From DATDAH01 sp963845425 (lineage in GTDB: Bacteria; Actinomycetota; Acidimicrobiia; Acidimicrobiales; DATDAH01): a DNA stretch of 64,000 nt. The notes under the pieces were generated by a model. The model was not told where the DNA came from. It saw only the letters and a list, made by a program, of their open reading frames with translations, and did not search any database. The translations under genes and the position numbers were made by a program. This document shows positions 1-7,866 of the stretch, piece by piece (position 1 is the first letter of the stretch; each line of letters starts with the position of its first letter). The stretch spans positions 186,001 through 250,000 of the forward strand of contig CAWJSC010000005.1 in the NCBI GenBank assembly GCA_963845425.1. The letters are read 5' to 3'.

Positions 1-2
1 CG

Positions 3-836
3 CCGCCGCCGGACCCCCTGGTCGGGCCCGAGCCCCAACCCGAGCCGGAACCACTGGTCGGGCCCGAGCGGGAACGTGAGTCCCTCTACGTCCCCGCGCC
101 GTCGGCGGTGCGCAAGCTGCGGGACGACCTCGTGGGGGCGCTCCTCGACGGGCTGGCCAACACCATGGCCCTCGACCTCTGCGCGTACCTCCACCAGGGC
201 CCCGGCGAGGAGCCCCACCTCTTCCTGCAGTCACCGTCCCTGGACGGCATTGGCCCGGCTCGGGCCTATGCCCTCTTCGACGCCCTGCGGGCCGACCTCG
301 AGGCCGGCGGCTCGCCGACCGAGTTCGTCGCGGCGGCGTTCCGGGGTGTGGTCGTGGCCACGGTCGGTGAAGGCTCCCGGGGCGTCTGGGCCGTGGCTCG
401 GGCCGACGACATCACGGCGCCCGAGCGGGAGGTGGCCACGCGGTTCTGCCACTCCTTCGGCCGGGCGGTGCACCAGCTCGACGGCGCCGCCGCGCCGGCC
501 GACACGATCGCCCGCCCCCTCCAGGTAGCGGTCCACCGGGCCCGGGACTCCGTGCTGGCCGAGGTCCAGGTCCGCATCGGGGATCAGATCCGCCCCGGCC
601 ACGGTCGGGCCACCACCCGGGTCGAGGCCATCACCCGGGCGGTGCTGGTCGCCGCCGGGCACGACGTCACCTTCCGGTACGCCAGCGAGGTGGCCCATGA
701 CGGCGAGCACGCCGCCGTCGTCCTGCTCGAGGGCGGGGACCAGGCCGTGGCCCTCGGCTCGGCGCTCAGCCCCGAGTCCGGTGGCGTCGCCACGGCCCAG
801 GCTGCGCTCCGCGCGCTCGACGGCCTCACCCCCTGA
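3..836 (+). CDS. 5'-truncated protein of unknown function with Pro/Glu-rich linker
   Basis: The reading frame is open from the left edge, so the N-terminus lies outside the window; GTG at 108 is internal. The visible start is a repetitive linker (PLVGPEPEPEPLVGPERE), followed by two compact regions. The first (about residues 40-165) has the alternating hydrophobic/charged look of a GAF-like sensory domain (ALDLCAYL, VVVATVGEGSRGVWAVARADD, EREVATRFCHSFGRAVHQL). The last 100 residues (VHRARDSVLAEVQVRIG to ALRALDGL) form a second small alpha/beta unit. No catalytic motif is recognised and I assign no function. The repeat-rich linker suggests a multidomain protein whose larger part is upstream. 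It converges on the cNMP-domain gene 15 bp downstream. Confidence 0.7.
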   Translation, partial: PPPDPLVGPEPQPEPEPLVGPERERESLYVPAPSAVRKLRDDLVGALLDGLANTMALDLCAYLHQGPGEEPHLFLQSPSLDGIGPARAYALFDALRADLEAGGSPTEFVAAAFRGVVVATVGEGSRGVWAVARADDITAPEREVATRFCHSFGRAVHQLDGAAAPADTIARPLQVAVHRARDSVLAEVQVRIGDQIRPGHGRATTRVEAITRAVLVAAGHDVTFRYASEVAHDGEHAAVVLLEGGDQAVALGSALSPESGGVATAQAALRALDGLTP

Positions 837-851
837 GGGGCCGGCGTCCGG

Positions 852-1271
852 TCAGCCGAAGAGGTCGAGGTCCTTCTGGCGCACCCGGTCGGCGAGGGCC
901 GCCAAGATGCTGTTGCGGAAGTCGGGGGTCCCGTCGAGCAGGCCGGTGAACTCCCGCTGGCCGATCACGAGCAGGCGCATCGGTGTCGACGCCGTGACGC
1001 TGGCATTGCGGGGCACCCGGTCGATCAGGGCCATCTCGCCGAAGACCGCTCCCGGCCCGATCGTGGCCATCTCGGCTCCGGCCCGGCTGATGGTGGCTGA
1101 TCCCTCCACGACGACGAACGCCTCGTGCCCGGGTTCGCCCTCGACTACGACCTGTCGGCCCTCCTCGACCTCGATCTCGTCGGTGAGGCGAGCGATCTTG
1201 GCCAGGTCCCCTGACGAACACCGGGCGAAGAGCGGGACGGTGGCGAGGTGCTCGGCGAAGTGATCGGCCAT
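852..1271 (-). CDS. cyclic nucleotide-binding (Crp-type sensor) domain protein
   Basis: A 139-residue protein that is little more than one cNMP-binding beta-roll. The phosphate-binding-cassette-like stretch is present (GPGAVFGEMALIDRVPRNASVTAST, about residues 72-97), preceded by the glycine-rich turns typical of the roll (VEGEPGHEAFVVVEGSATI). There is no helix-turn-helix, kinase or channel domain, so it is a stand-alone sensor; many actinobacteria encode such single-domain proteins of unknown target. The ATG at 1271 gives exactly the N-terminal helix expected (FAEHLATVPLFARCSSGDLAKIARL). It is transcribed towards the preceding gene. Confidence 0.8.
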   Translation of the reverse strand: MADHFAEHLATVPLFARCSSGDLAKIARLTDEIEVEEGRQVVVEGEPGHEAFVVVEGSATISRAGAEMATIGPGAVFGEMALIDRVPRNASVTASTPMRLLVIGQREFTGLLDGTPDFRNSILAALADRVRQKDLDLFG

Positions 1272-1348
1272 GAGCGGCGATGTTAGGCGGGGGTACGGTT
1301 CGTCGCCGCGGGCCCCCGGACGCCGCTCTGCCCTGCGCCCTCAGGCGG

Positions 1349-3187
1349 CTACTGGAACCACCAGATGTAGTCGAGCGCGGCACCGGCCCGGTACCAGACG
1401 ACGTCGTCGTGGTCGTCCTCGTCGAGCTCACCGGCAAAGAGCGGGGAATAGGTGCCCGACACGTTCGCGACCGCGCCCACGGCGAAGGTCCGGTCGGTCC
1501 GGCCCCACCACACGCGGTCCTGGGTGTCGCCGGGGGCGTACCAGAAGATGTCCTCGCGCCCGTTGCCGTTGAGGTCGCCCACGATGGGGCTCTGGGTCCG
1601 GTCGATGTCCCGGTCGGTCTCGGCGAACGTCCGGTCGGCCTTGCCGAACCACAGCTCGTCGGCCGCGGCGCCCTTGCCGAAGAGCAGGACGTCGTCGCGG
1701 CCGTCGCCGTCGAAGTCGCCGGCGACAGGGCGGTGGTTGCCGCTGACGGTCATGGCCCGGAGGAGGAAGGACCCGTCGGCCTTGCCGAACCAGAGCTTGT
1801 CGGGCGCCGCACCGGGCCCGGAGAAGAAGACGTCGTCACGGCCGTCACCGTTGAAGTCGCCGACTGCGGAGTGGGCGAAGGACGTGTTGATCCGGGTGGG
1901 GCGTGCGTCCCAGGTGCGGTCGGTGCGCCCGAACCACAGGTGGTCGGGGCCCGGGCCGGGCGTGTACCAGAGGATGTCGTGGCGGCCGTCGCCGTTGAAG
2001 TCGCCGACCAGCGGGCGGAAGCGACCGCGGGCGTTGATGGCGCCGGCGGTGAAGCCCCGCCCGGTGCGGCCCCACCAGATGCGCTCGGGGTCCGAGCCCT
2101 CGCCGTACCACAGGATGTCGTTGTGGTCGTCGCCGTCGAAGTCGCCGACCTGGGCGTGCTGGAACGGGGCGACGATGTTGTGCTCGGTCTGCTCGAACTC
2201 GGCCCGGGGGCCGCGCCTGGCGGGGGGCGCCGGCGGATCGGGGGGATCCGGTGGCGGCGTCTGGTTCGGGCCGGGGAGGCCCAGGGACCAGAAGCTGGTC
2301 AGCCTGGCCCCGCCCCGACGGGTGAGGCTCACGTGGACGTGGTCGGTGTGGGGGCTGGAGCCGGTGTAGGGCGTCCAGCCCTCACTCGGCCGGTACATCC
2401 GGAAGATCTGCCGGTTCCAGATGATGTACATGACGCCGAGCCGGCGGGCCATGGCGTGACGGTGGCCGTACTGGTCGGTGCGGAACAACCAGTTCATGAA
2501 GTTGGCGACCCGGTTGCGGCCGGCGGCGGTCGTGGCGTCGTTGGCCCAGTCCCAGGCCCGTCCTTCCTTGTGCTCGCTGGTGCCGCCGATGCCGCAGTCG
2601 CGGCTGATGCCGTAGCTGGTGGTGCCGGGGTAGGCGGCCATGACCATGTCCCGGTAGGCGATCATGCCGGGCTTGGCCGCCGGGCTGCAGGTGCTCTGGC
2701 CGTCGTACTCGGGGTACGGCTCGATGTCGCTGGCCGATTCAGGGGTGGCGGACTCGGTGGCCGCCACCCGCGGGCCCTCACCGGTGACGGTGAAGGTGCC
2801 GCCGGTGAGGACGCCGAGGTCCTCGTACATGGGCGCGATGCAGGTGCCCTTGACCGAGTAGGTGCCGGCGGGGGTCCCGTTGGGCACCACGAAGGGGGCG
2901 GACCAGGTGCCGTCCCGCTCGACCGGGAGCGTGCCGGAGGCGGCCGCGCTGCCGTCGGGGGCGATGAGCTGGAAGAGGAGGCCGTCGGCGCCGGTGATGC
3001 CGTCGGGCAGGAAGCAGCCGGTCCCGGTCACCCCGATGGCGGTGCCGGTGCGGCCCTCGGTCACCGAGACGGCCAGGGTGGGGTCACCCTCGCCCTGGGC
3101 GGCCCGCAGGCCCACGGGTACGAGGGCCAACACGGCGGCGCCGACCAGCGTTGCGGTCAGCGTGGTGATGGCGCGGCGCACGATCAC
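1349..3187 (-). CDS. secreted protein: Ig-like region, peptidase-M15-like domain and FG-GAP/VCBS repeats
   Basis: The 612-residue product starts with a Sec signal peptide (MIVRRAITTLTATLVGAAVLALVPVGLRAAQG). Residues about 30-140 resemble a surface beta-sandwich. Residues about 165-320 (CSPAAKPGMIAYRDMV, GGTSEHKEGRAWDWAND, HTDHVHVSL) match the ARB_07466-like C-terminal domain related to D-Ala-D-Ala carboxypeptidases, with His/Asp residues (SEHKEGRAWDW, HTDHVHV) in the places of zinc ligands. After a Pro-rich linker (PPPDPPDPPAPP) come at least five FG-GAP repeats of the form VGDFNGDGRxDxLWYxPGxxxDxLWFG. Probably an exported cell-wall-associated protein. The 190 bp upstream contain a locally AT-rich stretch (about 3270-3315) that may hold the promoter. 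Confidence 0.85.
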   Translation of the reverse strand: MIVRRAITTLTATLVGAAVLALVPVGLRAAQGEGDPTLAVSVTEGRTGTAIGVTGTGCFLPDGITGADGLLFQLIAPDGSAAASGTLPVERDGTWSAPFVVPNGTPAGTYSVKGTCIAPMYEDLGVLTGGTFTVTGEGPRVAATESATPESASDIEPYPEYDGQSTCSPAAKPGMIAYRDMVMAAYPGTTSYGISRDCGIGGTSEHKEGRAWDWANDATTAAGRNRVANFMNWLFRTDQYGHRHAMARRLGVMYIIWNRQIFRMYRPSEGWTPYTGSSPHTDHVHVSLTRRGGARLTSFWSLGLPGPNQTPPPDPPDPPAPPARRGPRAEFEQTEHNIVAPFQHAQVGDFDGDDHNDILWYGEGSDPERIWWGRTGRGFTAGAINARGRFRPLVGDFNGDGRHDILWYTPGPGPDHLWFGRTDRTWDARPTRINTSFAHSAVGDFNGDGRDDVFFSGPGAAPDKLWFGKADGSFLLRAMTVSGNHRPVAGDFDGDGRDDVLLFGKGAAADELWFGKADRTFAETDRDIDRTQSPIVGDLNGNGREDIFWYAPGDTQDRVWWGRTDRTFAVGAVANVSGTYSPLFAGELDEDDHDDVVWYRAGAALDYIWWFQ

Positions 3188-3379
3188 AGGATCGGACGTC
3201 GAGCGGCGATTGTGAACACTCTCCGCACTGCTCTCCCCTTCAGTGGGCTCGCCCGGTCACCGCGCGTGGCCTTGATTACGGAATCTTTGCGGATTGGTTA
3301 CAAAGTATCGGGGATGGGCGGGTCACGGCAAACAGTACGCGCCAGGGGAGGCCGGGCCCGGGATCCGGAGGCCCCGGGA

Positions 3380-4123
3380 TCACTCGCCGGTGACGGCCCC
3401 GAGGTAGGCCGGGCGGTCGTCGCCGCCGTGGACCAGGAGGTTCGCGCCTGTCACATAGGCGGAGGCGGGCGACGCCAGGTAGACGACGGCCTCGGCCACG
3501 TCGTCAGCCGTGCCCCGGCGCCCCAGGGGGACGGCGGCCGGACCGCCGCCGGTGGGGAGGCCGACGGCCTCCGGGGCGAGGTGGCCGGCCGACACGCAGT
3601 TGACCCGGACGGCGGGGGCCCACTCGACGGCCAGGCTCTGGGTCAGGTGCACCAGCCCGGCCTTGGACGCGCCGTAGGCGGCGGTGCCGGGGGAGGCCGC
3701 CAGCCCGTCGAGCGGGCCGAGCGTGACGATCGCCCCGCCGCCGTCCTGGCCCTGCATGACCTGGTTGGCGGCTCGGATCACCCACAGCGGGGCCAGCAGG
3801 TTCAGGGTGACGATGGCCGTCGTGAACGGGGCGGAGGCCGTCGCCGCAACGGCGGCGGGAGAGCCACCCGCGCTGGTCACGACTACGTCGAGCCGCCCGT
3901 AGCGCTCGACCACGGCGGCGACGAGGGCGTCGGCCTGATCGGGCTCCCGCACGTCGGCACCGAACCAGCGGGCGCCGGCGGGTAGTTCGTCGGGCTGGTT
4001 GCGGTCGCCCACCGCCACCTGTGCTCCGGCGGCGAGCAGCCGGTCGGTGACGGCCCGCCCGATGCCCCTGGCCCCGTCGGTGACGAGGGCGACCCGGCCG
4101 CCGAGATCCTGTGGTGCGTCCAT
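3380..4123 (-). CDS. short-chain dehydrogenase/reductase-like protein with degenerate active site
   Basis: A 247-residue SDR fold that keeps the YxxxK pair (AAYGASKAG) but shows two departures: the nucleotide-binding TGxxxGxG reads TDGARGIG (Gly to Asp), and the residue 13 before the catalytic Tyr, normally Ser, is Pro (TLGPLDG). It may therefore be catalytically weak or inactive. The ATG at 4123 was chosen because it gives a normal SDR N-terminus; the frame stays open further upstream over the divergent gene without family similarity. In Mycobacterium tuberculosis SDR genes also lie divergent from echA20 (established), so a role in steroid-ring catabolism is an inference from context. Confidence 0.8.
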   Translation of the reverse strand: MDAPQDLGGRVALVTDGARGIGRAVTDRLLAAGAQVAVGDRNQPDELPAGARWFGADVREPDQADALVAAVVERYGRLDVVVTSAGGSPAAVAATASAPFTTAIVTLNLLAPLWVIRAANQVMQGQDGGGAIVTLGPLDGLAASPGTAAYGASKAGLVHLTQSLAVEWAPAVRVNCVSAGHLAPEAVGLPTGGGPAAVPLGRRGTADDVAEAVVYLASPASAYVTGANLLVHGGDDRPAYLGAVTGE

Positions 4124-4204
4124 GGCGCGGGCGAGCGTAGGTCGATGGCCTCGGCCCGGTGAAGCCGTGGTCTCCGTCGTTCGCCCGACGGCGTCCCGAT
4201 CGTT

Positions 4205-4210
4205 TAGGTT
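4205..4210 (+). promoter_or_regulatory. putative -10 box (TAGGTT) of the echA20-ipdABC operon
   Basis: TAGGTT ends 9 nt before the ATG of echA20 and no Shine-Dalgarno sequence precedes that ATG, so the transcript probably starts at or very near the start codon (leaderless). No -35 element is evident. Confidence 0.4.
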
Positions 4211-4219
4211 CGCCGCGCC

Positions 4220-4996
4220 ATGCCCATCCGGTCCGACATCGACGAGCACGGCATCGCGACCGTGATCATGGACAACCCGCCCGTCAACGCCCTGACGGTG
4301 GCGGGCTGGTTCGAGTTGGCGGACGTGGTCCGCTCGCTCGGCGACGACCCGGTGGTGCGGGTGGTGATCCTGGCCGCCGAGGGGCGGGGCTACAACGCCG
4401 GCGTCGACATCAAGGAGATGCAGGCCACCGAGGGCTACGAGGCCCTGATCGGCGCCAACAAGGGCTGCTATGCGGCCTTCGCCGCCGTCTACGAGTGCGC
4501 GGTGCCCGTCATCGCCGCGGTGCACGGGTTCTGCCTGGGCGGGGGTGTCGGCCTGGTCGGCAACGCGGACGTGATCATCGCCTCCGAGGACGCCACCTTC
4601 GGCCTGCCCGAGGTGGACCGGGGTGCCCTGGGCGCCGCCACCCACCTGGCCCGGCTGGTGCCCCAGCACAGGATGCGGGCGATGGTCTACACGTCGGCCG
4701 TGGCCACCGCCGCCGAGCTGCACCACTACGGCTCGGTCCTGCGGGTCGTGCCCCGCGACGAGCTGCTGGCCGCCGCCCGGGACGTGGCCGGGCAGATCGC
4801 GGCCAAGAGCCCCACGGTGATCCGGGCGGCCAAGGAGTCGCTCAACGGCATCGACCCCGTCGACGTGAAGCGCTCGTACCGCTTCGAGCAGGGCTTCACC
4901 TTCGAGCTCAACCTGGCGGGGGTGGCCGACGAGGCCCGGGACGCCTTCGTGGCGACGGGCGAGAACGCCGACTTCGGCGACGAGACGGACGGCTGA
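4220..4996 (+). CDS. echA20: EchA20-like enoyl-CoA hydratase family ring hydrolase (steroid C/D-ring degradation)
   Basis: A 258-residue crotonase with the oxyanion-hole segments (RGYNAGVDIKEM and HGFCLGGGVGLVGNADVIIA). In M. tuberculosis EchA20 hydrolytically opens ring D of HIEC-CoA, just before IpdAB opens ring C (established). The assignment rests on the crotonase fold plus the strict gene order echA20-ipdA-ipdB-ipdC, the same as Rv3550-Rv3553. The stop codon overlaps the start of ipdA by one base (TGATG), so the two are translationally coupled. A generic crotonase is the alternative, but the neighbourhood makes EchA20 much more likely. Confidence 0.85.
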   Translation: MPIRSDIDEHGIATVIMDNPPVNALTVAGWFELADVVRSLGDDPVVRVVILAAEGRGYNAGVDIKEMQATEGYEALIGANKGCYAAFAAVYECAVPVIAAVHGFCLGGGVGLVGNADVIIASEDATFGLPEVDRGALGAATHLARLVPQHRMRAMVYTSAVATAAELHHYGSVLRVVPRDELLAAARDVAGQIAAKSPTVIRAAKESLNGIDPVDVKRSYRFEQGFTFELNLAGVADEARDAFVATGENADFGDETDG

Positions 4997-5814
4997 TGGC
5001 CCTGGTCAAGACCATGACGGCCGCCGAGGCCGTCTCGGGCATCGAGAGCGGCATGACCGTCGGCATCGGGGGCTGGGGCTCCCGGCGCAAGCCGATGACC
5101 CTGCTCAAGGCGCTCCTGCGCACCGGCGTCGACGACCTCACGGTGGTCAGCTACGGGGGTCCCGACGTGGGGATCCTCTGCGCCGCCGGGCGGGTCCGCA
5201 AAGTCGTGTTCGCCTTCGTCTCGCTGGACTCGATCCCCCTCGAGCCCCACTTTCGGGCCGCCCGGGAGTCGGGAGCCATCGAGGTGGAGGAGTACGACGA
5301 GGGCATGTTCCTGCTGGGCCTGCAGGCCGCGGCCTGGAACATCCCGTACCTGCCCACCCGGGTCGGACTCGGCTCGGACCTGTTCCGGGTCAACCATCGG
5401 CTGAAGACGGTCCGGTCGCCGTACCCGTCGGTCGACGGTGAGTTCGACGAGCTGGTGGCGATGCCCGCCCTGCCTCTGGACGTCTCGCTGCTGCACCTGA
5501 ACCGGGCCGACGAGCGGGGCAACGCCCAGTTCCTCGGCCCGGACCTCTACATGGACGACCTGTTCGCCTCGGCCGCGGGGAAGACTTACCTCTCCTGCGA
5601 GAAGGTCGTGCCCACCGCCGAGCTGACGCCCTTCCACACGCTGCGCATCAACCGCCTGCAGGTGGACGGGGTCGTCGAGGCACCCGGAGGGGCCGGGTTC
5701 ACCTCCTGCCAGCCCGACTACGAGCGGGACGAGGAGCGGCAGAAGGCCTACGCCGTCACCTCCCGGGACCCCGATGCCTGGACCGCCTGGCTGGACGAAT
5801 GGACCCGGTCGTGA
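4996..5814 (+). CDS. ipdA: IpdA, alpha subunit of the COCHEA-CoA ring hydrolase
   Basis: A 272-residue class I CoA-transferase-like alpha subunit. It begins MALVKTMTAAEAVSGIESGMTVGIGGWGSRRKPM, with the GxGGW glycine-rich start typical of the family. IpdA and IpdB form a heterodimer related to CoA-transferases but acting as a C-C hydrolase on the last steroid ring (established for M. tuberculosis). The start shares one base with the echA20 stop. Its own TGA lies inside a GTGA that begins the first of two 56-bp repeats, which push ipdB 108 bp away. No other reading frame overlaps convincingly. Confidence 0.88.
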   Translation: MALVKTMTAAEAVSGIESGMTVGIGGWGSRRKPMTLLKALLRTGVDDLTVVSYGGPDVGILCAAGRVRKVVFAFVSLDSIPLEPHFRAARESGAIEVEEYDEGMFLLGLQAAAWNIPYLPTRVGLGSDLFRVNHRLKTVRSPYPSVDGEFDELVAMPALPLDVSLLHLNRADERGNAQFLGPDLYMDDLFASAAGKTYLSCEKVVPTAELTPFHTLRINRLQVDGVVEAPGGAGFTSCQPDYERDEERQKAYAVTSRDPDAWTAWLDEWTRS

Positions 5815-5870
5815 GCGAAGCGAAGGCCCGAGCGGCTCGGCGACGGAGTCGCCAGGAGCGAATCCGATGA
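5811..5870 (+). CDS. 19-residue mini-ORF in repeat copy 1
   Basis: GTG-initiated ORF coding VSEAKARAARRRSRQERIR, strongly basic (eight Arg/Lys). Start overlaps the ipdA stop, stop overlaps the start of the next mini-ORF. Probably a translational coupling device; whether a stable peptide is made cannot be seen. Confidence 0.4.
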   Translation: MSEAKARAARRRSRQERIR

Positions 5871-5922
5871 GCGAAGCGAAGGCCCGAGCGGCCCGGCGAC
5901 GGAGTCGCCAGGAGCGAATTCG
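5811..5922 (+). repeat. two tandem 56-bp MIRU-like mini-ORF repeats between ipdA and ipdB
   Basis: Copies at 5811-5866 and 5867-5922 differ at only three positions: first base G/A (GTG or ATG start), GCT/GCC and ATC/ATT. Read in frame, each unit plus the next four bases is a 19-codon ORF ending in TGA that overlaps the next ATG (ATGA); the first start overlaps the ipdA stop (GTGA) and the second stop overlaps the ipdB start (ATGA). The two non-start differences are synonymous. This design matches mycobacterial MIRUs, intercistronic repeats carrying mini-ORFs with overlapping start and stop codons. Confidence 0.85.
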
Positions 5923-5926
5923 ATGA
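5867..5926 (+). CDS. 19-residue mini-ORF in repeat copy 2
   Basis: ATG-initiated ORF coding MSEAKARAARRRSRQERIR, identical to copy 1 apart from the initiator codon. Its TGA overlaps the ipdB ATG, so ribosomes finishing it would be placed to reinitiate on ipdB. Confidence 0.4.
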   Translation: MSEAKARAARRRSRQERIR

Positions 5927-6660
5927 GCGACGCCACCCGGGCCGAGATCTGCTGCATCGCGGTGGCCGAGTGCTTCCGAGGCGACGGAGAGATCCTGGCC
6001 AACCCCATCGGCACCATCCCGATGATCGGTGGGCGTCTGGCCCGGGCCACCTTCGAGCCCGAGCTGGTGATGACCGACGGCTACGCCATGCTCGCAGCCG
6101 GGGTCCACGCCGTGGGGACGGAGGGTGATCCCCAACTGGAGGTCGAGGGTTGGAATCCGTACCGGACCATGTTCGACGTGGTCTGGGGGGGTAAGCGCCA
6201 CGTGATGATGGGCGCCACCCAGGTCGATCAGTACGGCAACCAGAACATCGCCGCCCTGGGTGACCCCGCCCAGCCGAAGGTCCAGCTGCTGGGCTTCCGG
6301 GGCGCGCCGGGCAACACCGTCTGCAACCCGACCAGCTATTTCGTGCCCAACCACTCGCCCAAGGTCTTCGTGCCCCAGGTCGACCTGGTGACCGGCGTGG
6401 GCTGGGACCGCGGTTGCCTGGAGATCCGCCGGGTGGTGTCCGACCTCGGCGTGTTCGACTTCGACACCGATGACCACCGGATGCGCCTGCGCACGGTCCA
6501 CCCCGGCGCCACCGTCGAGGAGATCCGGGAGGCCACCGCCTTCGAGCTGGTCATCGACGACGATCTGGACGAGACCCGGATGCCCACCGACGAGGAGCTG
6601 GCGCTGATCCGCGACGTGCTCGACCCCCAGGGCCTCCGGGAGGCGGAGGTCCGGTCCTGA
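5923..6660 (+). CDS. ipdB: IpdB, beta subunit of the COCHEA-CoA ring hydrolase
   Basis: A 245-residue CoA-transferase-like beta subunit (MSDATRAEICCIAVAECFRGDGEILANPIGTIPMIGGRLARATFEPELVMTDG). It pairs with IpdA to hydrolyse the last steroid ring. The start is fixed by the ATGA overlap with the second mini-ORF and by the family-typical N-terminus. There is no Shine-Dalgarno sequence other than whatever the repeat supplies, so expression probably depends on coupling through the repeats. Its TGA overlaps a CTG that is the best candidate start of ipdC. Confidence 0.88.
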   Translation: MSDATRAEICCIAVAECFRGDGEILANPIGTIPMIGGRLARATFEPELVMTDGYAMLAAGVHAVGTEGDPQLEVEGWNPYRTMFDVVWGGKRHVMMGATQVDQYGNQNIAALGDPAQPKVQLLGFRGAPGNTVCNPTSYFVPNHSPKVFVPQVDLVTGVGWDRGCLEIRRVVSDLGVFDFDTDDHRMRLRTVHPGATVEEIREATAFELVIDDDLDETRMPTDEELALIRDVLDPQGLREAEVRS

Positions 6661-7721
6661 GCCCCCACGCCGCGCTCCACACCGCGCTGTGTGACCTGTT
6701 CGGGGTCCGGTACCCGATCGTCCAGACCGGGATGGGCTGGGTCGCCGGTCCTCGCCTGGTGTCGGCCACGGCGAACGCCGGTGGCCTCGGCATTCTCGCC
6801 GCAGCCACGATGGACTACGCCCAGCTCTCGTCGGCGATCGACGAGGTCAAGGAGGCCACCGACGCCCCCTTCGGCGTCAACCTGAGGGCCGACGCCCCCG
6901 ACGCCGCTCGCCGCATCGACCTGCTGATCGAGAAGGGCGTGAAGGTCGGCTCCTTCGCCCTGGCTCCGGACCAGGAGCTGATCGCCAAGCTCAAGGACGC
7001 CGGCGTGGTCGTGGTCCCGTCCATCGGGGCCAAGCGCCACGCCGAGAAGGTGGCCGAGTGGGGTGTGGACGCCGTGCTCGTTCAGGGCGGAGAGGGCGGC
7101 GGTCACACCGGGGCGGTGCCCACCAGCCTGCTCCTGCCCCAGGTGGTCGATGCCGTGGACATCCCGGTCATCGCGGCCGGCGGCTACTTCGACGGCCGGG
7201 GCCTCGTCGCGGCGCTGGCCTACGGCGCGGCGGGAATCGCGATGGGCACCCGCTTCCTGATGACCGCAGACGCCCCGGTGCCCGACGCGGTCAAAGAGGT
7301 GTACCTGAGCAAGGACGTCAACGGGACGATCCGCACCACCCAGGTCGACGGCGTGCCCCACCGGGTCCTGCGCACCGAGCTCACCGAGCAGTTGGACGCC
7401 AGCAGCCCGCTGACCAGCCTCCCGCGGGCCGTCCGCAACGGCCTCGCCTTCAAGAAGATCTCCGGCATCAGCTTCGCCGACCTGTTCAAGGAGGGTCGGG
7501 CCATGCGCCAGCGCCAGGAGCTGACTTGGAGTCAGGTCGTCATGGCCGCCAACACGCCGATGCTGCTGAAGGCGGCGATGGTCGACGGCCGGCCCGACCT
7601 CGGGGTGATGTCCGGCGGCCAGGTGGTCGGCGTGATCGACGACCTGCCCACCGTCGAGGAGCTGATCGAGCGCATCATGGCCGACGCCGACGCCGTGCTG
7701 ACCCGTCTGACCTCCGCCTAG
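6657..7721 (+). CDS. ipdC: IpdC-like flavin-dependent reductase (nitronate monooxygenase family)
   Basis: A TIM-barrel, FMN-dependent protein of the 2-nitropropane dioxygenase family: LFGVRYPIVQTGMGWVAGPRLVSATANAGGLGILAA at the N-terminus, VDAVLVQGGEGGGHTG (about residues 138-153), and VIAAGGYFDGRGLVAALAYGAAGIAMGTRFL phosphate-binding region. IpdC is the flavin-dependent reductase of HIP/steroid-ring catabolism in M. tuberculosis. The first ATG in frame (6732) would cut off conserved N-terminal residues; no ATG, GTG or TTG lies upstream in the frame before a stop-free run into ipdB. CTG at 6657, overlapping the ipdB stop as CTGA, gives 354 residues, close to the known family length. CTG at 6687 is an alternative. 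Confidence 0.8.
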   Translation: MSPHAALHTALCDLFGVRYPIVQTGMGWVAGPRLVSATANAGGLGILAAATMDYAQLSSAIDEVKEATDAPFGVNLRADAPDAARRIDLLIEKGVKVGSFALAPDQELIAKLKDAGVVVVPSIGAKRHAEKVAEWGVDAVLVQGGEGGGHTGAVPTSLLLPQVVDAVDIPVIAAGGYFDGRGLVAALAYGAAGIAMGTRFLMTADAPVPDAVKEVYLSKDVNGTIRTTQVDGVPHRVLRTELTEQLDASSPLTSLPRAVRNGLAFKKISGISFADLFKEGRAMRQRQELTWSQVVMAANTPMLLKAAMVDGRPDLGVMSGGQVVGVIDDLPTVEELIERIMADADAVLTRLTSA

Positions 7722-7782
7722 CGCGGGAGGTCCTCCAGCGCCCGCCGGCCGTGGTGGAACGCCTTGCCCAGGCCGCCCCCAC

Positions 7783-7838
7783 CCCGTTCTGGCTGCTCTG
7801 CTCTGTCGTGGGGAACAGGGGGGCGCAACCAGAACGGG
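7783..7838. repeat. palindromic repeat, family A copy 1
   Basis: Terminal arms CCCGTTCTGG and CCAGAACGGG pair perfectly; the interior contains the family core TGTCGTGG. It lies between ipdC and the GH31 gene (both +). It could act as a transcription terminator without a T-tract. Confidence 0.75.
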
Positions 7839-7852
7839 CTGCGGGGGGTGAG

Positions 7853-7858
7853 TAGGGT
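7853..7858 (+). promoter_or_regulatory. putative -10 box (TAGGGT) of the GH31 gene
   Basis: TAGGGT ends 8 nt before the GTG start at 7867, with no ribosome binding site between; consistent with a leaderless mRNA. Confidence 0.4.
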
Positions 7859-7866
7859 CGCCGGCC

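Noticed and set aside
3188..3379. c-di-AMP riboswitch upstream of the secreted FG-GAP protein
   Set aside because: Some GGGCGAGCCCAC-like words recall the ydaO motif, but I could not build the conserved core; a covariance-model search would be needed.
1280..3985. Very long plus-strand ORF (901 codons) opposite the FG-GAP gene and SDR
   Set aside because: Composition is the Val/Gly/Ala/Asp-rich pattern produced by antisense reading of GC-rich genes; the minus-strand genes have clear domains.
4124..4219. KstR2 operator controlling echA20
   Set aside because: No AnCAAGnnCTTGnT-like palindrome was found in the 96-bp divergent gap.
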